64,000 bases of DNA from Erythrocercus mccallii (taxonomy: Eukaryota > Chordata > Aves > Passeriformes > Dicruridae). The position numbers were made by a program, and so were the translations under genes. How positions within the stretch are numbered: position 1 is the stretch's first letter; the number at the start of each line of letters is the position of its first letter. Under the pieces are notes generated by a model that was given only the letters and a program-made list of their open reading frames with translations, ran no database searches and was not told where the DNA came from. The stretch covers positions 1 through 64,000 of the forward strand of contig VZRG01002510.1 of the NCBI GenBank assembly GCA_013397435.1, read 5' to 3'. Shown here piece after piece: positions 1 through 14,290 of this stretch.

Positions 1-482
1 TGGGATGTTCCCAACTTTCCTGGGCAACCTGCTGCAGTGCCTCACCACCTTCACAGTAAAGATTTTCTTCTGAATATCTAATCTAAACCTCTTCTCTATT
101 GCTTGAGGTCATTTGCCCTTGTCCCATCACCACATGCCCTTGTAAAAACTTCCTCTCTAGTTCTTATCAGCCCCCTTTTAGGTGCTAGAAGTTTCCATAA
201 GGCCTTGCAGGAACCTTCTCTTCCCTGGCTGAGCAACCCCAACACTCCCAGCCTGTCTTTATAAGAGAGGTGCTCCAGCTCTCTCATCATTTCTGCATCC
301 CTACTCTGGACTCAACCCAACAGGTCCACATACTTTTTATGCTGGGGACCCAGAGCTGGATGCAGCACTTCAGGGGGGAGTCTTGCAAGAGTAGAAGGGG
401 ACAGTCACCTCTCGTGTCCTGCTGGCCATGCTGCTTTTGATGCAGCCCAGGGTATGGTTGGATTTCTGGGCTGTGAAGTAAA
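1..482 (-). repeat. CR1 LINE fragment, cut by window edge
   Basis: Reading the minus strand gives typical CR1 3'-region wording. The plus strand shows the familiar reverse-complement phrases about a 'ctgctggccatgctg' block followed by 'gatgcagcccaggg' near 418-460. The copy is diverged, has no open frame and continues beyond position 1. It lies in an intron of UBE3A in the same orientation as the gene. Confidence 0.7.
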
Positions 483-3400
483 GGCACATTGCCAGGTCCT
501 TCACTTGCTTACATCAAAAATGTATCCTTTTCAGTAAATCAGAAGTTAAGCAAGAATATATTGCAGCTGATAAGAAATATGCTACTTAAAAGCATAAACA
601 CACTGGTTACACTTATGCAGCACAATTAGACTAAACATACTTATGTGGCAAAGAAAACTCAACAGCAGTAAATTAAGGCAGAGATGGATCTGTATACTCC
701 TCTCCCAAGACCATATTACTTGTGAGATTTGCCTCTGATTCGGGCTACTGCAAATTGTACTTACAGCAGGTGTCCTTAGCATGCTAAACCTTACTTTTTA
801 TTCCACTACCCTACCTTATCGACACATGCCAACTCTTTACAGCCCAGAGTTTTACTACACAAGTCTAAAGTAAAACAGGAACAGAACAGAGATGGTAAAG
901 GCAGCAGTAACGACACCATCAACTCACAAAATCACACCACCAGCAAGACACATTTTCTCCTGCTAACTGCCAAGTCAGCCAGACATGATCCAAGCAGAGC
1001 AGCAGGGCAGGATGGGTGACAGAGTTGGGGGGTTATCATAATGGGTTTGAAGGCTTTAGAGCACCCCATGCAAAAGGAGCAAAAATTGCATTACTTGGTA
1101 CTGAAAACTAAACTTGGAAAGAGAGAGAGTGTAACATCATAGCATATAAATCTCAGTTAAAATATCATGAAGGCAAGCAATGAAGACCACAATAATGACA
1201 GCAAGTGAGATTAGTCTGTGTTTCAATCAGCAAACTACAACATTATCTGAAAAACGTAGTCATGTACTACCTAAGCCATTTGTGTCAAAAATTATTTTCC
1301 TAGAACAACAGCGGAGCTTAAGCCATGTTCCAAGTACAACTTGCAGCTTCTGAAAAACAGAGAACTAGCATTTATTTTAAAACTGTAAATACAGGTTAAA
1401 CATTCAAGCTGGACAGACACAAAATCTCCTATTTGGATCTGTTCCACTTACAACTGACAGCAATAAAGCTGTGGTTTTTTTCTCCCCAGTCATGACTTTC
1501 TTGGCTTTGCAGTCTTTACCACCAGTAAATTACTATACTGCATGATTTGTGAATTTTCATGAGTTATGAGAAAGCATATGTTGTCTCTGCATTTCTTTTG
1601 GGACAGCAACCCTATGTAAGATGTGAAGACTCTCTTGTGTCATGGAAATGCACTAAGGAAAGTGTTCATATTTATACACATAGAGCAGTTACAGAAATTT
1701 CAACATATTTGGTTGACAAAAACAGCCTAAAAAAGAGGAAGGAAACAGTCTTAGTTGAGCAATGCTGGCTAGGCAGACGAGAACAGTGCACTGGATGTCT
1801 ACAAGGGAGATAAAGAATTACCCAAAAGCCAGTATTTTGAGCAAAGCCTGATGCTCCTTGAAGTAGATTTTTTAAGCAGGAAAATGCTGCTAAGCTGCTC
1901 AACTCAAAAGTTGTGGCTTTAGCTGCTCCTTTGAATATCTGTGTCAACACTGATGCTTCACAATAAAACCTGAATGCAGTGGGCAACAGCAGCAAACACA
2001 ACAGTAAGGAGGCACTGGGTTTTAGCAGAACTGCAGCAGTGTTTCTATAACAGGGAAGTATGAACTTCAGTTATTGCTGTCTGGTTCTTGGGTTTTTTGG
2101 GGACTTTGTTTTTAATAATCACAGCTACCTCAACCTTGTCAACATAGATGCTGCTAGATACACCCAATCCAGCTGTGTGAAATACTGAAGTTTTAGAAGT
2201 TGTTTTCTGTCATGATGATTTGATTGGCCACATCATTGAAATAATCATTACATTTTCCTGAAAATGTAATTTTCCTAAATGTAATTACTTTCCTAAAAAG
2301 CAGGTGTGTAGCATGTCTAAAGCAGTAGAAGAATGTATGAATTGAAAAGCTGAAAGCTGAGAGATATGTCATAAAGAATATCTGTATTTTGTTTGCTGAA
2401 ACACAACAGTGTACTACAACTTAAGACATTGAGTGATTTTACTTTTTTACAGAATAATGCTGCTTTCCTGAAAGACAGAAATGTGCAATGAACGACAGAA
2501 ATATAACATTTAAAAATTTAACGTAACACCAGAGTTTGGTGACCTGCTTAAAATGGATGGCAACTAAACTAATTTCTATTCAGTTAAAAATGATCACAAA
2601 CCACCTTAAGTTGTAACATAATGTGAAAGTTCTCTTTAAGGCAGAGGCAGGAATACTTTCCACACTAGATGGCAAAAATGACAGAACACAGCTAATTTAA
2701 GCTTGAGAGTACCAGCAACACACCATGACAAAAGTTGATCAACACATTTTTCTAAAAACTGGCATGAAAAGTAGTTACAGTGATAAAGCAGCCTTTTCTC
2801 CAGCTGTACCTTACAGTTGGTGCATTTAGAGCTTGCACACATCAACAGGCACGTGCTCAGCATCCAGCCAAGGCATACCAGTGCTGACATTTTCACCTGA
2901 ACACCCAAAAGTTCAACTTGGTCTGAAACAATGTCAAATCTCCTGAAGTACTTTGCTGCCAATGCAGGAGAGAATCTGCCTGCTTGGGTTCAGGTGTCAC
3001 AGAAGAGTTTTGGTCATCAATACACTTAGCAGAGTCATTTACAAGCAGGAGAGGGTTGCTGCCCATTATCTGTCTGCATTCCATGTGAGATTTCTCAAAG
3101 TGAGTTTCTAATTTGCAAGCAAGTAGAAGCCTGATTCTGCTGAAGGAATCCAGCACGTTTTCACTTGCAGAAGTTTTGCGTCATAACTCACACCGTTTAA
3201 ATTACTGCTGCCTGAGAAGAACACCACATTTAACCTGGCCCGTGAGAGTGATGGAAGAGTAAACTCAGAAGAAGGGGATGAAAGAAATAGTTCTTGGGGA
3301 ATGAAAAGCCAGAAGAGAGGATTTAAGGATATATTTCCTTTCATTACTACCACACTCACACAACGTGACTCAGCAGTGCAACTAACCTATTAAACCTGCT

Positions 3401-6400
3401 AGACAGAAAAAAGCATGTTAACTGCTTTCAGGAACTGCAGACTGAGCTACCAACTCCCAAATATAAGAGTTGTTTAAAAAAAGTGGGGATTAAACTATTA
3501 CAAATTCTAACATTCCACCTCTGTCCCCAGGTGACTTTTCAGACTTACATACATACAAATAAGTATACAATCAGTATATAATGCAAAGAAAGATGTTTCA
3601 TTAAATAATTTCCAATAAAAAAGGAAAAATAAGTTTCTGAGGATAGTTTCATACATGCAAGGAAATTGAATAAGGAATTTATAAATAAATTTTTTCCTTA
3701 TATGTATGTGTTTTAGGGAACTAAGATTCTCTCAATAAGCAACCTTAAACAAGATAATGCCTTAAAAGGTATTTAAAAAGCATTGCTTCAAATCCTTAGT
3801 AAAAGCAAAAAGAGTCCTAGGTTACTAGCAGTAACAAAACAAAAATTGCCAGTGCTCATATTTGCTTTAATGAACTCCATGAAGTGAGAATATATACATA
3901 TTGAATTACAAATGCTAAAATATTAAGTATTGATAGGAGAAAAACAGCTTGGTAATGACCTCAGCAGCTAAACTAATTAGCAGAAAGCCAGTATTTAGTG
4001 TATTTGCAAGAAATTGCAAGGGTTGATCAATACATTTTTTTTGAAAAATATTCAACACCAGTAAGGAAAATATGAGTAAAACTATCTCAACCTCATTTTA
4101 GTCAATATTCTTGAAAATGCTTTTATCAGGAAGTTATCAGTTATTCCATAGATACTCAAAAAAGTCTTCACTGACTTTTCTGTGAAGACAGAGGTCTAGT
4201 GACATAAATAGTAGTTACAATTGAAAAAAAGCCTGTAAATATTCAAACCTCTGAAGTTAAAAAACCATGAAATTTGAGGGTTAAATGTGTTGGTACTTAT
4301 AAGGATGTACGTTCAGAAACATTCTGTCATTGAACACATCTAAGAATATGCTTTCACTACTGATCTTGGGAAGCTTTTTCCCGTATTTTTCATTGAGATC
4401 ATTCCTAAGTTCTATATTGTACACCCAAAACTGCAGCCAGTTGCCAGTATCCCTGATGCAAAGTCATCCAGTGCAGCTTTCACTTAGGTCTGATGCTCTC
4501 AGTGCTGCTACAGAAGCTCATGGTACCCATCATCTTAGATTCCCATCAGAGACAGAGCAAACTGTTTTAAGGCTTAGGATATGAGACTGAAGAGCTGCCT
4601 CCAGACCTGTTTCAGAATAATTAGAAAGTAATAGTGAAAATTACTAAAATTACTTCTCAACCAGTTAGGACAGTACCAGTAACCACAGCATGCAATTCTT
4701 CAACAGATCAGGCACTCTCTGACAAAAGACAACAGTGTGGAACAGTATCTCCCCTGGAATAGCTTCCCAGCTACCAGCACAGTTGCAGCTTAGAGATTCC
4801 CTGAGGTTTGTGTGTGGCTCACACCAAAATGCCTGTAATGTCCATTAGCTTTTGATGGATATTTCTTTCATGAAGAGTTACAGGTCCTGGGCAAACACAC
4901 CCACCATCTTAAGGTACACAGTGTGGAAAACAAAGTGTTATTTTGCTTATGTTAAGCCTGAATCCTGATAATAAAACTAGGGGCTACCAGTTGAGAAAAC
5001 CAGTATTTCTCGTTCAACATCTCCATCCATCTTTTATGTCCTCTCCATCATCTTTTTTACCCTTAAGGGGACTTTATAGTTTCTTTGAAGAGACTCTGAG
5101 CTTTCCAAATGTATTTATATTGCATCCTTTCTGATATTAAAATGATAAGAAACAAATGAAAGGAATAGGCACACTGCGGTCAACAGCAACATTAGAGCAT
5201 TCGATTCACTAACACTCCCCGGGGAACATTTAAAATATATTCCTTGAGCAACGATACTTTGTATCATCAGTTAAGACACATCAGTAGTTAAAAGGTGGAT
5301 TCTGTACCTGCTTCATACAATACAGCACAATTTTCCCTAAGTCCACATCATTCCATAACAGCTACCTTGTAACATCTGTTTGAAACAGCATATACCCTTC
5401 CTCCATTTTGGATGGCACTTCTGTGTTCATCTCCATTTTACTGAATATAATCCATTTTCCATTTCTGAGAAATGCCTGGGCTGCACTTGGTCTTGTCAGC
5501 TACCACGACAGTTTAGTGCAGACTATCTGAATTTAGAACAATTTTATCTTTTCCCTTTGTTTTCTGTCCCAGAATAAACAGTTCAAAATCCTTACTTTTC
5601 TCAGGGCTCTGACAGTCAGTTCACCATAATTTAGTATCTCTGACAGCTTAAATTAATAGCCACAGCAGGAACCATGGCAACTGCCCAGGCATGTAACTCA
5701 GGCTGCTAGACTGAGCAAGGGCTGCTGCAAGTGCATCACAATTTAGATTAGTATGTTTGAGCTTAATCTGATTTAAATTTCCTAAACTTCCTATGGGCCA
5801 AGAGCGTGTACAGCACTGACTGCTCTGGCTCCACTGCAACTTGATGCTGCCCACAAGCTTTTTAACCTACACTAAACATTTTTTTTGTCCTCAAACATTT
5901 CAACTTCAACAACATGTATATGAAAGAATGTCCTTTCTCATATTTATGGACTTTCCTTCTTATTATCAGCATAAAGAGGAAGGTTTGCTTTTGCTCTGCT
6001 GGAACTGACATTGAAAAGAACATCCTAAAACTATCTCTTATGCTCTTTTAGCTCATCCTCTCCTAAAGAGAAAGTATTATCTTTCCCTTTTTTCCAGTAT
6101 TTATTTGCCCAAATAAACTCCATTACAATAATATATGACAAAGCATAACTGAACACAATTGTAAGTCTGATAGGTACTGAAATTACAGAGTCTTCTTAAA
6201 AAAAATCTGGTACACAGTACTTTTATACTTATTTGCCTAATATAAAGTTGAGTTTACAGACAGTAGCCATTTCTGCACTGCAATTTTATTTCTTCTTTTG
6301 GTACTGAAGATAAATGTTTTCCCCAACAAGTCATAATATCAGCAATTCCCATGAAGCAGCTAACCCAGCTGGAAATTCCTAGGCATACAGAAAAATCAAG

Positions 6401-7320
6401 GTAGGAGGTCACTTAGGGTTCTCACAATTGACCTACACGGGCAGGTAAAGCCAGTGAACAAGATGGTTTACACACATCAAATTTAACTCCAAGTAACAGC
6501 TGAGCTGAGAGGCGAAATCAGGTAATTTACCCAAAACCACTCTGAAGACCTCTCTGGGTCTTCGGTGACAAGTTTTAAAGCCATGGGTAAACTTAAAAAT
6601 TTACAGCCTTGGGCTTTAACAACAGAACATGTGCAAACGAATTTTTGAAAATCATCATCCTTTAAAAAAAAGTCCTAAAATTAAAGAACATATTACGGTC
6701 ATATATGGACCTATTTACTGTAAAATGGTTTATATGTATGATTTCCCTCTTCCAAAAATGCATGAAGAAATTGCATTAAGTTTTAATTTAAGAAGTCAGC
6801 ATATTCAGAAACAAGCTGCTCTCACACTTCTCTGATATTAACAGGCCTGTCTTCTTTTCTGAGTTGTATCAGTATTTGCACCAAATTAAAATGATGTTTT
6901 ATTTCTAGAAATTTTTAAGTCCACAAGAAGAGTACACAACTAAAATTTTTAATTCTAACTTCCATTTGAAAATCCCTACCATCAGAAGATGATCCAGGAC
7001 AGTGCAGAGGACAAAGAAAGAAGTTGGTCACTCTCACCATCAAGATCTGTGCAGGATCTGATAATGGGGGAATAAGAGCTATTTGACACTTCAAAACATC
7101 TAAATCTGCAACCACTCTGAGCAGAAGCAGTTCTGCTGAACATAGAAATCTTCAGCATCATGCTTAGAATTCAAACAATAAAGCTACTTGAGATTCCTCT
7201 AGAAGAAATCTAGTACATATGCATGCACTCACACAGAGTCCCTTTCAGTCACTCCAAGCCCATGTAGTTTGCACCAGTCAGAACCCACAAACTCAAGCTC
7301 CACGTTGCTGCAGGACTTAC
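483..7320 (-). other. UBE3A intron downstream of the large exon
   Basis: A+T-rich intronic sequence of at least 6.8 kb. I looked on the minus strand for the expected first HECT exon (the stretch after DDALVR) and saw none, so the intron runs past position 1. Around 6505-6560 there is a weak resemblance to the MIR core (see findings). Otherwise I see no gene, RNA gene or clear repeat here. Confidence 0.6.
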
Positions 7321-8576
7321 CCGGACAAGCGCATCATCAATGATGTGATCACGTCTCACTTTCAGTCGCAAATATGGGTTGAGCTGCTGCCCTTGAACTA
7401 AGCTGTAGAGCACAGTTATGCGCCTTTCACTGTACATCCGGATCCTGTTGTCATAATACAATCCCAGGTTCTTGGTAACAGCATTCAATATGAAGGGACA
7501 GGTCATAAATGAGAATTTATTCTCTGTTTCTACTTTGAAGAAAGTGTAGTCTTTGTCCATTTCTAGAACATCATTCAGTGGTTCATTAATAAATTCTTCA
7601 AAAGGGATAAGTGGTTTTCTGCAATCTATAGTTTTAACACCAAGTTCAGTTTCCAGTGGGTCCACTCGAGGACCTTTTTTATTTCTTCTTTCCTCACCCA
7701 ACAGCTCTTGAAGAGTTAGTTCACTTGATTCTGGGATGGGTTCTTCATCTTCCTCTTCATTATGATCTGTATCCACATCCCCACCTACTACATTTGCATA
7801 GTAAACCATTTTCAAGCACTTTGAAGCAGCAACAACAGCATCATCATCATTCACTAGGTTGCGACTGTTGAACTCGTTGCTTATGACTTTGTAAGTAATA
7901 AGCTGCTGAAATGTTTCCATCATTCTCCGAATTTGCTCTGCTCTGTACTTAGACCACAATCTGACCAGTTTTGCTTGAGCTGCAAGGGGCAGTTTGCTCA
8001 TTGCTTTGCAAAACAACGGTAGAGCCATTTCCAGATATTCTGGGCTATGAAGATTGCCATTCTCCATAACGATAATAAACAAATTCAGGTAGTTAGGATC
8101 CCGAGAGTACACATTATGGTAAGTCAAGTCACATTCCACATTAGGTGACAAGTACACAAGTGCATTTAAAAAGGCAGTTTCTATTTTTTCATTAGAAAGT
8201 AACCTATCATAGACCCGTCTGACTGCTTCAATATCTACAGACACTTCATCTGGGCCTAGTTTTTGGAGGTTATTATCTCCCTGTGTGTTATCACCTATTC
8301 TTGATGACGAAGATGATGATGCACCAGAATCCTCTTCCATAGCAGCAGCAGAACAGGCAGCTTTTTCCTTTTCATCTTCATCTTTGTCTTCATCTTTTCC
8401 TTGAAGAGACTTGAGCTCCTCCTTGGTGTGCTGCTTGGTTTTTCGGAAACTCTGTACCAGTGCTTCAGCACTAGAAAACACTCTCCCGATCACCCGGATT
8501 AAAGGGGAATAATCCTCTTTTTCTCGACATAGTTCAAGAATTTCATATATCTTGTCTTCTGTTAGAAAAGTCACAT
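7321..8576 (-). CDS. UBE3A: UBE3A large central exon (E6-AP residues about 126-544)
   Basis: This 1256-bp exon starts after a 'tttttatag' acceptor (AG at 8577-8578) and ends at CGG before a strong GTAAGT donor (7315-7320). It encodes the central part of E6-AP, from DVTFLTEDKIYEILELC to HIIDDALVR. Visible features are an acidic/lysine-rich linker (KDEDKDEDEKEK) followed by a serine run, the helical central region with ETAFLNALVYLSPNVECD, a second acidic patch (HNEEEDEEPIPESS), and ELTLQELLGEER, the LxxLL helix known in mammals as the papillomavirus E6-docking site. The exon ends about where the HECT N-lobe begins. Identity to the mammalian protein as I remember it is very high. One difference is a longer serine run (six serines) before RIGD. 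The open frame continues 21-24 codons into the intron, but that tail is not E6-AP-like and follows a consensus donor, so it is excluded. Confidence 0.97.
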
Positions 8577-11500
8577 CTATAAAAAGATAAAGATAGTAGT
8601 TTTACTCAGGTAAAAATCAAAAAGATTAAATACTTCCAGTTTGCCCTACCCAAGAAATCTGTGTGTCATATCATCATTAAAACTGCAAAAACAATGTCAG
8701 TGCTGAATGTCAAGACAGATCATGATTTCATTCACTGACTTTGTAAAATATTTTATTCATGGATGTCAGTCAGAGAATGTGCACAATGGTGAAACTGTTT
8801 TGCAGCCAATTAATTACATCTGATAGTTAACAGTACTGTATTGTCTAAGCAAGTGCAATCAGTAAGAGGTTTAAACTTTGGAAGACTTAATGAATAAGGC
8901 TGTGACAATACAGTCTTCTGGTAAATCTGCACAGTTAATGTGTAAGTCATTAAACTAAACAAACTAGACTGTATCAACCTCTTTTTTCAAACCAGACCTT
9001 GAAGAAAAGTCTCAATCACTAACAGGAATAGCAGATTTCTTATTTCTCTTTTTAATGCTTTCTGCAACTGTTTTTAGACTAAATTGATGGCTGAAAACCC
9101 TCCCAAAACTCTCAATACATGCTCTCAATTTATGCTGCCTTCTAAATTACACATAGAGTGTGGCATGTAGATCATCTCTTTGTACATTAGGCCTCACTAA
9201 GATAAGCAATTTGTTTATACTCATCAATATGTTATTCAGATGAACAAGATGGTTTATACACATCATCTGCTCCAAATACCTGTCTCTTCTCCCTCTCCCC
9301 AAACTCCTGATACAAAATAAGTCATTTGAAGGGTCCATTTCTTATTTGAAATCTTCCTTTTTCTTTAGAAAAAAAGAAAACATTATTTATAGTTTTCTAT
9401 GTTACTTTTCAAACGGAACCCACAGATTCTTTCATATCAGGTGATGATTTACAGTAGGATTACCACATGATCAGACCCTGAAAAGATATTTTAGTTTAAG
9501 CAGATTCTTCTGAACTGACACATAATTTAGAACTAAACCAGAATCTGTTTAATAGCATCTCTAGAGATCTAGAGCACATCTTAGAACTGTATTAACCAAC
9601 AATGCTAGAACTACCTACCTCTGGAGAAAGAAGTGTATCATTTTAATAAAGACATTTAATAAAATGTTTAATAAAGATGTTGTACACTAAAATATTTTGA
9701 AATGCGATTACCTACACTGATACTCATTCCAAGAAGTCATTAATTTAAAAATACAAATTAGATGATGCAAAGACAACCTATGGACTTTCACAGAACCCCA
9801 ACACTCTTGGAGCACATATAACACAGAAAAGGTTAAGCTTATGTCTAAGCTTAGATTGACTTCCAATCTGAAGACACTGACAAAGCTCAAAACTAAAATC
9901 TGTCCTGTTAAAAAATCAGCTCTACTGAAAACATTATGAAAGGATTCAAGCTTAGCATAACATCTACTTTTACCTGCTGCAGTGCATGCTCAGGAAGCAA
10001 AACTTGTCTTAAAAGAAGTCTTAATTTTCTTGTGTTAAGAGAAATTTATCTGCTGATTTAGATGACGGTCCATGACATGGCTCCTCAAAATGTCTCATTG
10101 ACTCTGGACCACAGACGTATGTTCACAGCATAAAAATTATCAGCACAAATTGGCAATTTAACCATATAAAAAATTTCAGATTTCCATACTTACACAGGAA
10201 TTCCTCATTCACTCTTTGAAGGTTTTACTATTTCAGGAACTCCAGAAAAGTAATTTAAGTAATTATTTCTGAAGGATATTTCTTTCAATTTATTTAGAAC
10301 TTTCAATCCTATGTCAAGCATAAAAGTAAGCTACACATCCTTTTCCTTGGCTTTGCTAAACTTTGCTGCAGATTTCCCAGTAACTGTTGTAGCAGATAGA
10401 CCTTTAAAAAATTCAGAGTACTAGATTCCTTAGATATCACCCAATCCCAAAGGTAACTAAGCCTCAGATGAGATTTTAAAATGTATTAAAGCCCTCTGTC
10501 TATACAGCTACAAAGCAAGGTCAATACTTGTGATGCTCCAAGAGAGGAAGTCTGAGTCACTGCTGCAGCCAACAGACTGTCTCTGGAGGCAGGCTGAGAA
10601 GACTCTTAGGCACCTGCCTTGGGGAGAGGGGATAGTTAGACAGAATAAAGAAAATTCTGTATCTGAAAAGCTCCATTAAAAATAAAAAAAAAAAAATCAA
10701 GAGACAAATCACAAAACAGACTTAATGTGCATCTTGCTCATCTAATGCTACATTGCCTTCCCTGTCCCCTTCCTAGTGTTTGCCTCTCTGCTTATTCAGA
10801 TCATAAATAATTTGGTACAAATTTATCCTTGCATCACAAAGAACAAACTGATGCTGCTATTGACTGGAAAATCTTGTTGTTGCTTGTAACACAGTACTAT
10901 GTTTTATTGCGAATTCTGTAGGGTTTTTAAAATCTTTGCTGTAAACAATTTCACCTTCTTTAGCTAAAATACACGAATACGGACTTGTGTTTGTACCACT
11001 TTTTGCTACAATACTTAAAGGTGGTCTGCTCAAAGGCTAATGGCTTTAAAAACATTTGTCCGGTTTCAGATGTGTTTGCATCATGGGTTTTGGTGACAAC
11101 TAATATTTTTCTGTTAGTATGTATTTACTATTAGACACAGTTGGAAAAGCTAAACAGAAGTTAGAAAACATATACAGAACTGTATTTTATTTTTCACTGG
11201 CTTAAAAATAACTGCTCACACATTTTTTAGCTTAGTGAATGTATTGCCTATCACCCACTGCATCATTTTTTTCACCTGTTAAGTTTCTTAGCATAGAATC
11301 TGGAATTAGTTAAAAGTATAACTTTTATAATTTATTAACTGCAGAATAATTACAAAACTAGCAAAACTAAAACAGTCATATTACAGCACTTCAAGCTTTT
11401 CCATACTTGCAAAAGTATTTTTTCTTGTAAGACAACAAATGCATGTCGATTTTAACAGAGATATGGTCAAGATCCAGATTTGGAATCCATGTTCAACATT

Positions 11501-11654
11501 AAACCATCCATTTTTCTGAATCCATAGTAAAATACTCAATTGTCTAATACTGTATTTTATTAAAGTCAGCAGAACACCAACAGAGTGAATTCTGTTGGCT
11601 TGTACTCATGCATACGAAATGGGTTTTATTTTAGGAAAACTGTAAACGTCTTAC
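8577..11654 (-). other. UBE3A intron between large exon and AZUL exon
   Basis: About 3.1 kb of A+T-rich sequence with no recognisable coding segment, RNA gene or dated transposon. A poly-A run sits near 10684-10697. Open frames near 9147-9338 and 9708-9890 show no family resemblance and are treated as noise. Confidence 0.6.
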
Positions 11655-11965
11655 CTTTAAAATCATCTCTCGGGCCTTGCATTTCCTTCTTGTTCATTTT
11701 TCTGTCAGTGCAGGAATTGTTATGGGCACCTTTGGAATTGTTTTCTAGGTAAGCTGAGCTCGTTCCTTTCTTGGAGGGATGAGGATCACAGAGTTTTGCA
11801 TTAATCTTATAAAGCTCGAGGGCCTTAATGGCTGCTGCATTGTTATCCATACGGAGAAAAGTTGGACAGGAAGCACAAAATTCATTCGTGCAGGCTTCAT
11901 TTCCACAGCCCTCGGTTAACTGGTGGTAGTAGCGCTCTATTAGATGCTTTGCAGCTGCTCGCTTC
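11655..11965 (-). CDS. UBE3A: UBE3A AZUL zinc-binding domain exon
   Basis: This 311-bp exon starts after 'gtttgctacag' (AG at 11966-11967) and ends at TTTAAAG before GTAAGACG. It begins with the G of a split ATG codon, giving M-KRAAAKHLIERYYHQL, which is the start of human isoform 1. The encoded AZUL (amino-terminal zinc-finger of Ube3a ligase) domain has the cysteine pattern GCGNEACTNEFCASC followed later by AKLCDPH. In mammals this domain binds the proteasome subunit PSMD4/Rpn10 and helps nuclear targeting. Downstream of the domain the linker SAYLENNSKGAHNNSC is recognisable, but the next stretch (KKEMQGPRDDFK) differs from the mammalian one by extra residues. An upstream in-frame ATG at 12025-12027 lies beyond the acceptor and is intronic. 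Confidence 0.96.
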
Positions 11966-14290
11966 CTGTAGCAAACATTCAAATAGTAAGTACAAGGATT
12001 AGTGGAGCTTTCACATACAAAGCTCATTCAATAGCATCAGCAAAGCAGAGATTAGTCAGGCACTGAAACACAAGATTTCTGTCAGAGAGAACACATCAGA
12101 AGATTTTTTAAATGCAGGATTCTCATACTTGACAAATGCAAAATATATTTAACACAATTTAATTTGTGGGTTCTATGTAACTAAAAGATAAATCCTGTTT
12201 ATGCACAGTTTTCAGCTTTACATGATAGTGCTACAGTGTAGACAATCTTGTACAGTTCTGAACAATCTCAACTGTCGCTAAAAAAGAGCAATTTTGATGC
12301 AACACAAGGCTGCAACTGAAACAGAACTGGATGTTGTACAGGTGTTGAATCTAATATATAGTACTGAGGCATGGTTGCCACTGACAGATGAAAGAGGCAT
12401 GAAACACAAACAATTTAGACATTTATTTAGCAATGCTATTAATACTACACTGTTTTACCCATTTTAAAAAGATTCCAGATAACTAAATTATCATATTTAG
12501 TGTATTTAAATCCATACAAAAAGTATTCCTTGGTTAATTAAACTGATGCTAAAAACACAATTACAGATGAGCTCAAGGCTGGATTCTTTCTCAGCTTAAA
12601 TAAATCATATGGCTATCTGAATAAAAGAAAAAGAACACCCCAAAAAGCGCTATCTGCCAAATCCTTCTGTTTCTCCTGCCATTATAGGTGGCAAGCGTGT
12701 ATTCTGAAAAATCACAGCTGTATCACTGTACAAGTCTAGTTCTCAGTACTATATATAAGCACAAAAGAAAATGTAACTGCCTTATTAATTAGGTCAGACT
12801 TCTCCAGAAACATGCAAATAGTAAAGAAATCACTGGAAAGCTGAAGGTAACCAGGACAGAAGCAGCTGCATGCAGCACCGAGAGGATCACATTTGACCAC
12901 ATTTCAGAAAGAAACCCCCAAGCCTCAACTTCATTTAAGATAATAAGCTATTAATGAAAACTACCAACTATGAAAGATTTCAAACACTCTGACTAGGTTT
13001 AACATACAGGCCTTTCACAGAAGTTTAGTGATACAGTACTATAAAGATTAGAGCATCAGAAATTGTGATATTAACTTAAAATTGCCTTTCCTGATGTCGA
13101 TGCATGCACAAATTCTGCATAGAACAAGTACATCAAACTGAAATGCTTGATCCACTGGTACTACTCAGCACTTGCTCCACCTTGCTGTTAATAATGGCTG
13201 GTTAAACAGCTGTTTCAATGCAGCCACTTTAAAAGGGAAAATTCTGAGAGTGACTACTGAGGTGTATATTACTCAGCAATAGGACCTCTGCTTCTTTCTT
13301 TTCACCCTTCAAGATCTCATGATCCCAGAGAAGAAAATATATCTTACAAGGAAAACAATTACTTTGATGTCTACCTGAGCTTTCAAATGCCTCAGTACGT
13401 TCCAAGGAAAAGAAAACAAAGAAAAAACCAACTGAGGAGAAAGGTTTCCCTGGCACTTTGAGATGGATGTGGAAAGAAAAAGCAGCATGAGCAGGACCAT
13501 TAAAACCATTATTGTGTAACAGGGAATAGCTATATTCCTATAAGGGAAGAGTTCTAGTCTCTTACATTTTTATATGTAGACATAGGAAAATCTGCCTCTC
13601 TACATGTACATCTAAAAATAAGTGGGTTTTTTTATCTTGTCTTTCATACTTCAGTCGTTGGTATAGAGGCCTTAAGAAAAACCACCCAAACCTCTCCAAA
13701 GCAACAGCATTTTAACACAACTTGGACCAGTCAATAACTTCAGACACAACTATTTCTGAATGCAAAAATTCATTTTTTGCTCATTCTTGACTTTCAATCA
13801 TTCCAGACCTGCAGATTTAGAATCTGAAATATTGTAATTTGTAAGGAGGTTAAGTATTTATTACGAAAAAGTCGAATTTTTATACCTGAGCTGTGGCCAC
13901 CAACATGTATACCTTTCTAGCTCACAAATCTAGTTTGAATAAAGTTATACCAATGCATAAACACTGATACATTAACAACACATTTTGTCATTTTAAATAA
14001 CATCCACTTTAATCAGGTCATGTCTGAGATGGCTGCAGATAAAGCTAAGCTTAGACTTGTCTCTAACAGTTAACTTCTGAAGAACTCAAGACTTTTTTTG
14101 CTTTCAGTGTTTAACTACCAATTACTTCTCCAATTTTGTCATGCCTACAATAAAGCCGTTTGTACAAACATTTTTATTTTGACTTGTGTTTGGAGATTCA
14201 CTGACTGACTGAAGGTTGTATTTTATTTTTTTTTAATCAAGTACAGAAGTAAACAATGTGGTGTACAATAGTACTAGATACAGCAGTATT
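11966..14290 (-). other. UBE3A intron segment, no recognised element
   Basis: A+T-rich intronic sequence between the AZUL exon and a CR1 copy. I see no coding segment or clear transposon. Minus-strand frames around 13229-13509 are low-complexity hydrophobic/phenylalanine-rich translations and not supported. Confidence 0.5.

Noticed and set aside
1..7248. HECT-domain exons of UBE3A
   Set aside because: Searched by eye on the minus strand for the segment following DDALVR and for later HECT motifs, and none was found. A translated search against E6-AP would settle it.
7249..7320. C-terminal extension VSPAATWSLSLWV of the large exon
   Set aside because: It follows a consensus GTAAGT donor exactly where the known E6-AP exon ends. 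It is intron read-through.
11966..12027. ATG at 12027 as a protein start upstream of the AZUL exon
   Set aside because: The open frame runs through a clear CAG acceptor, and the upstream residues do not resemble any E6-AP N-terminus.
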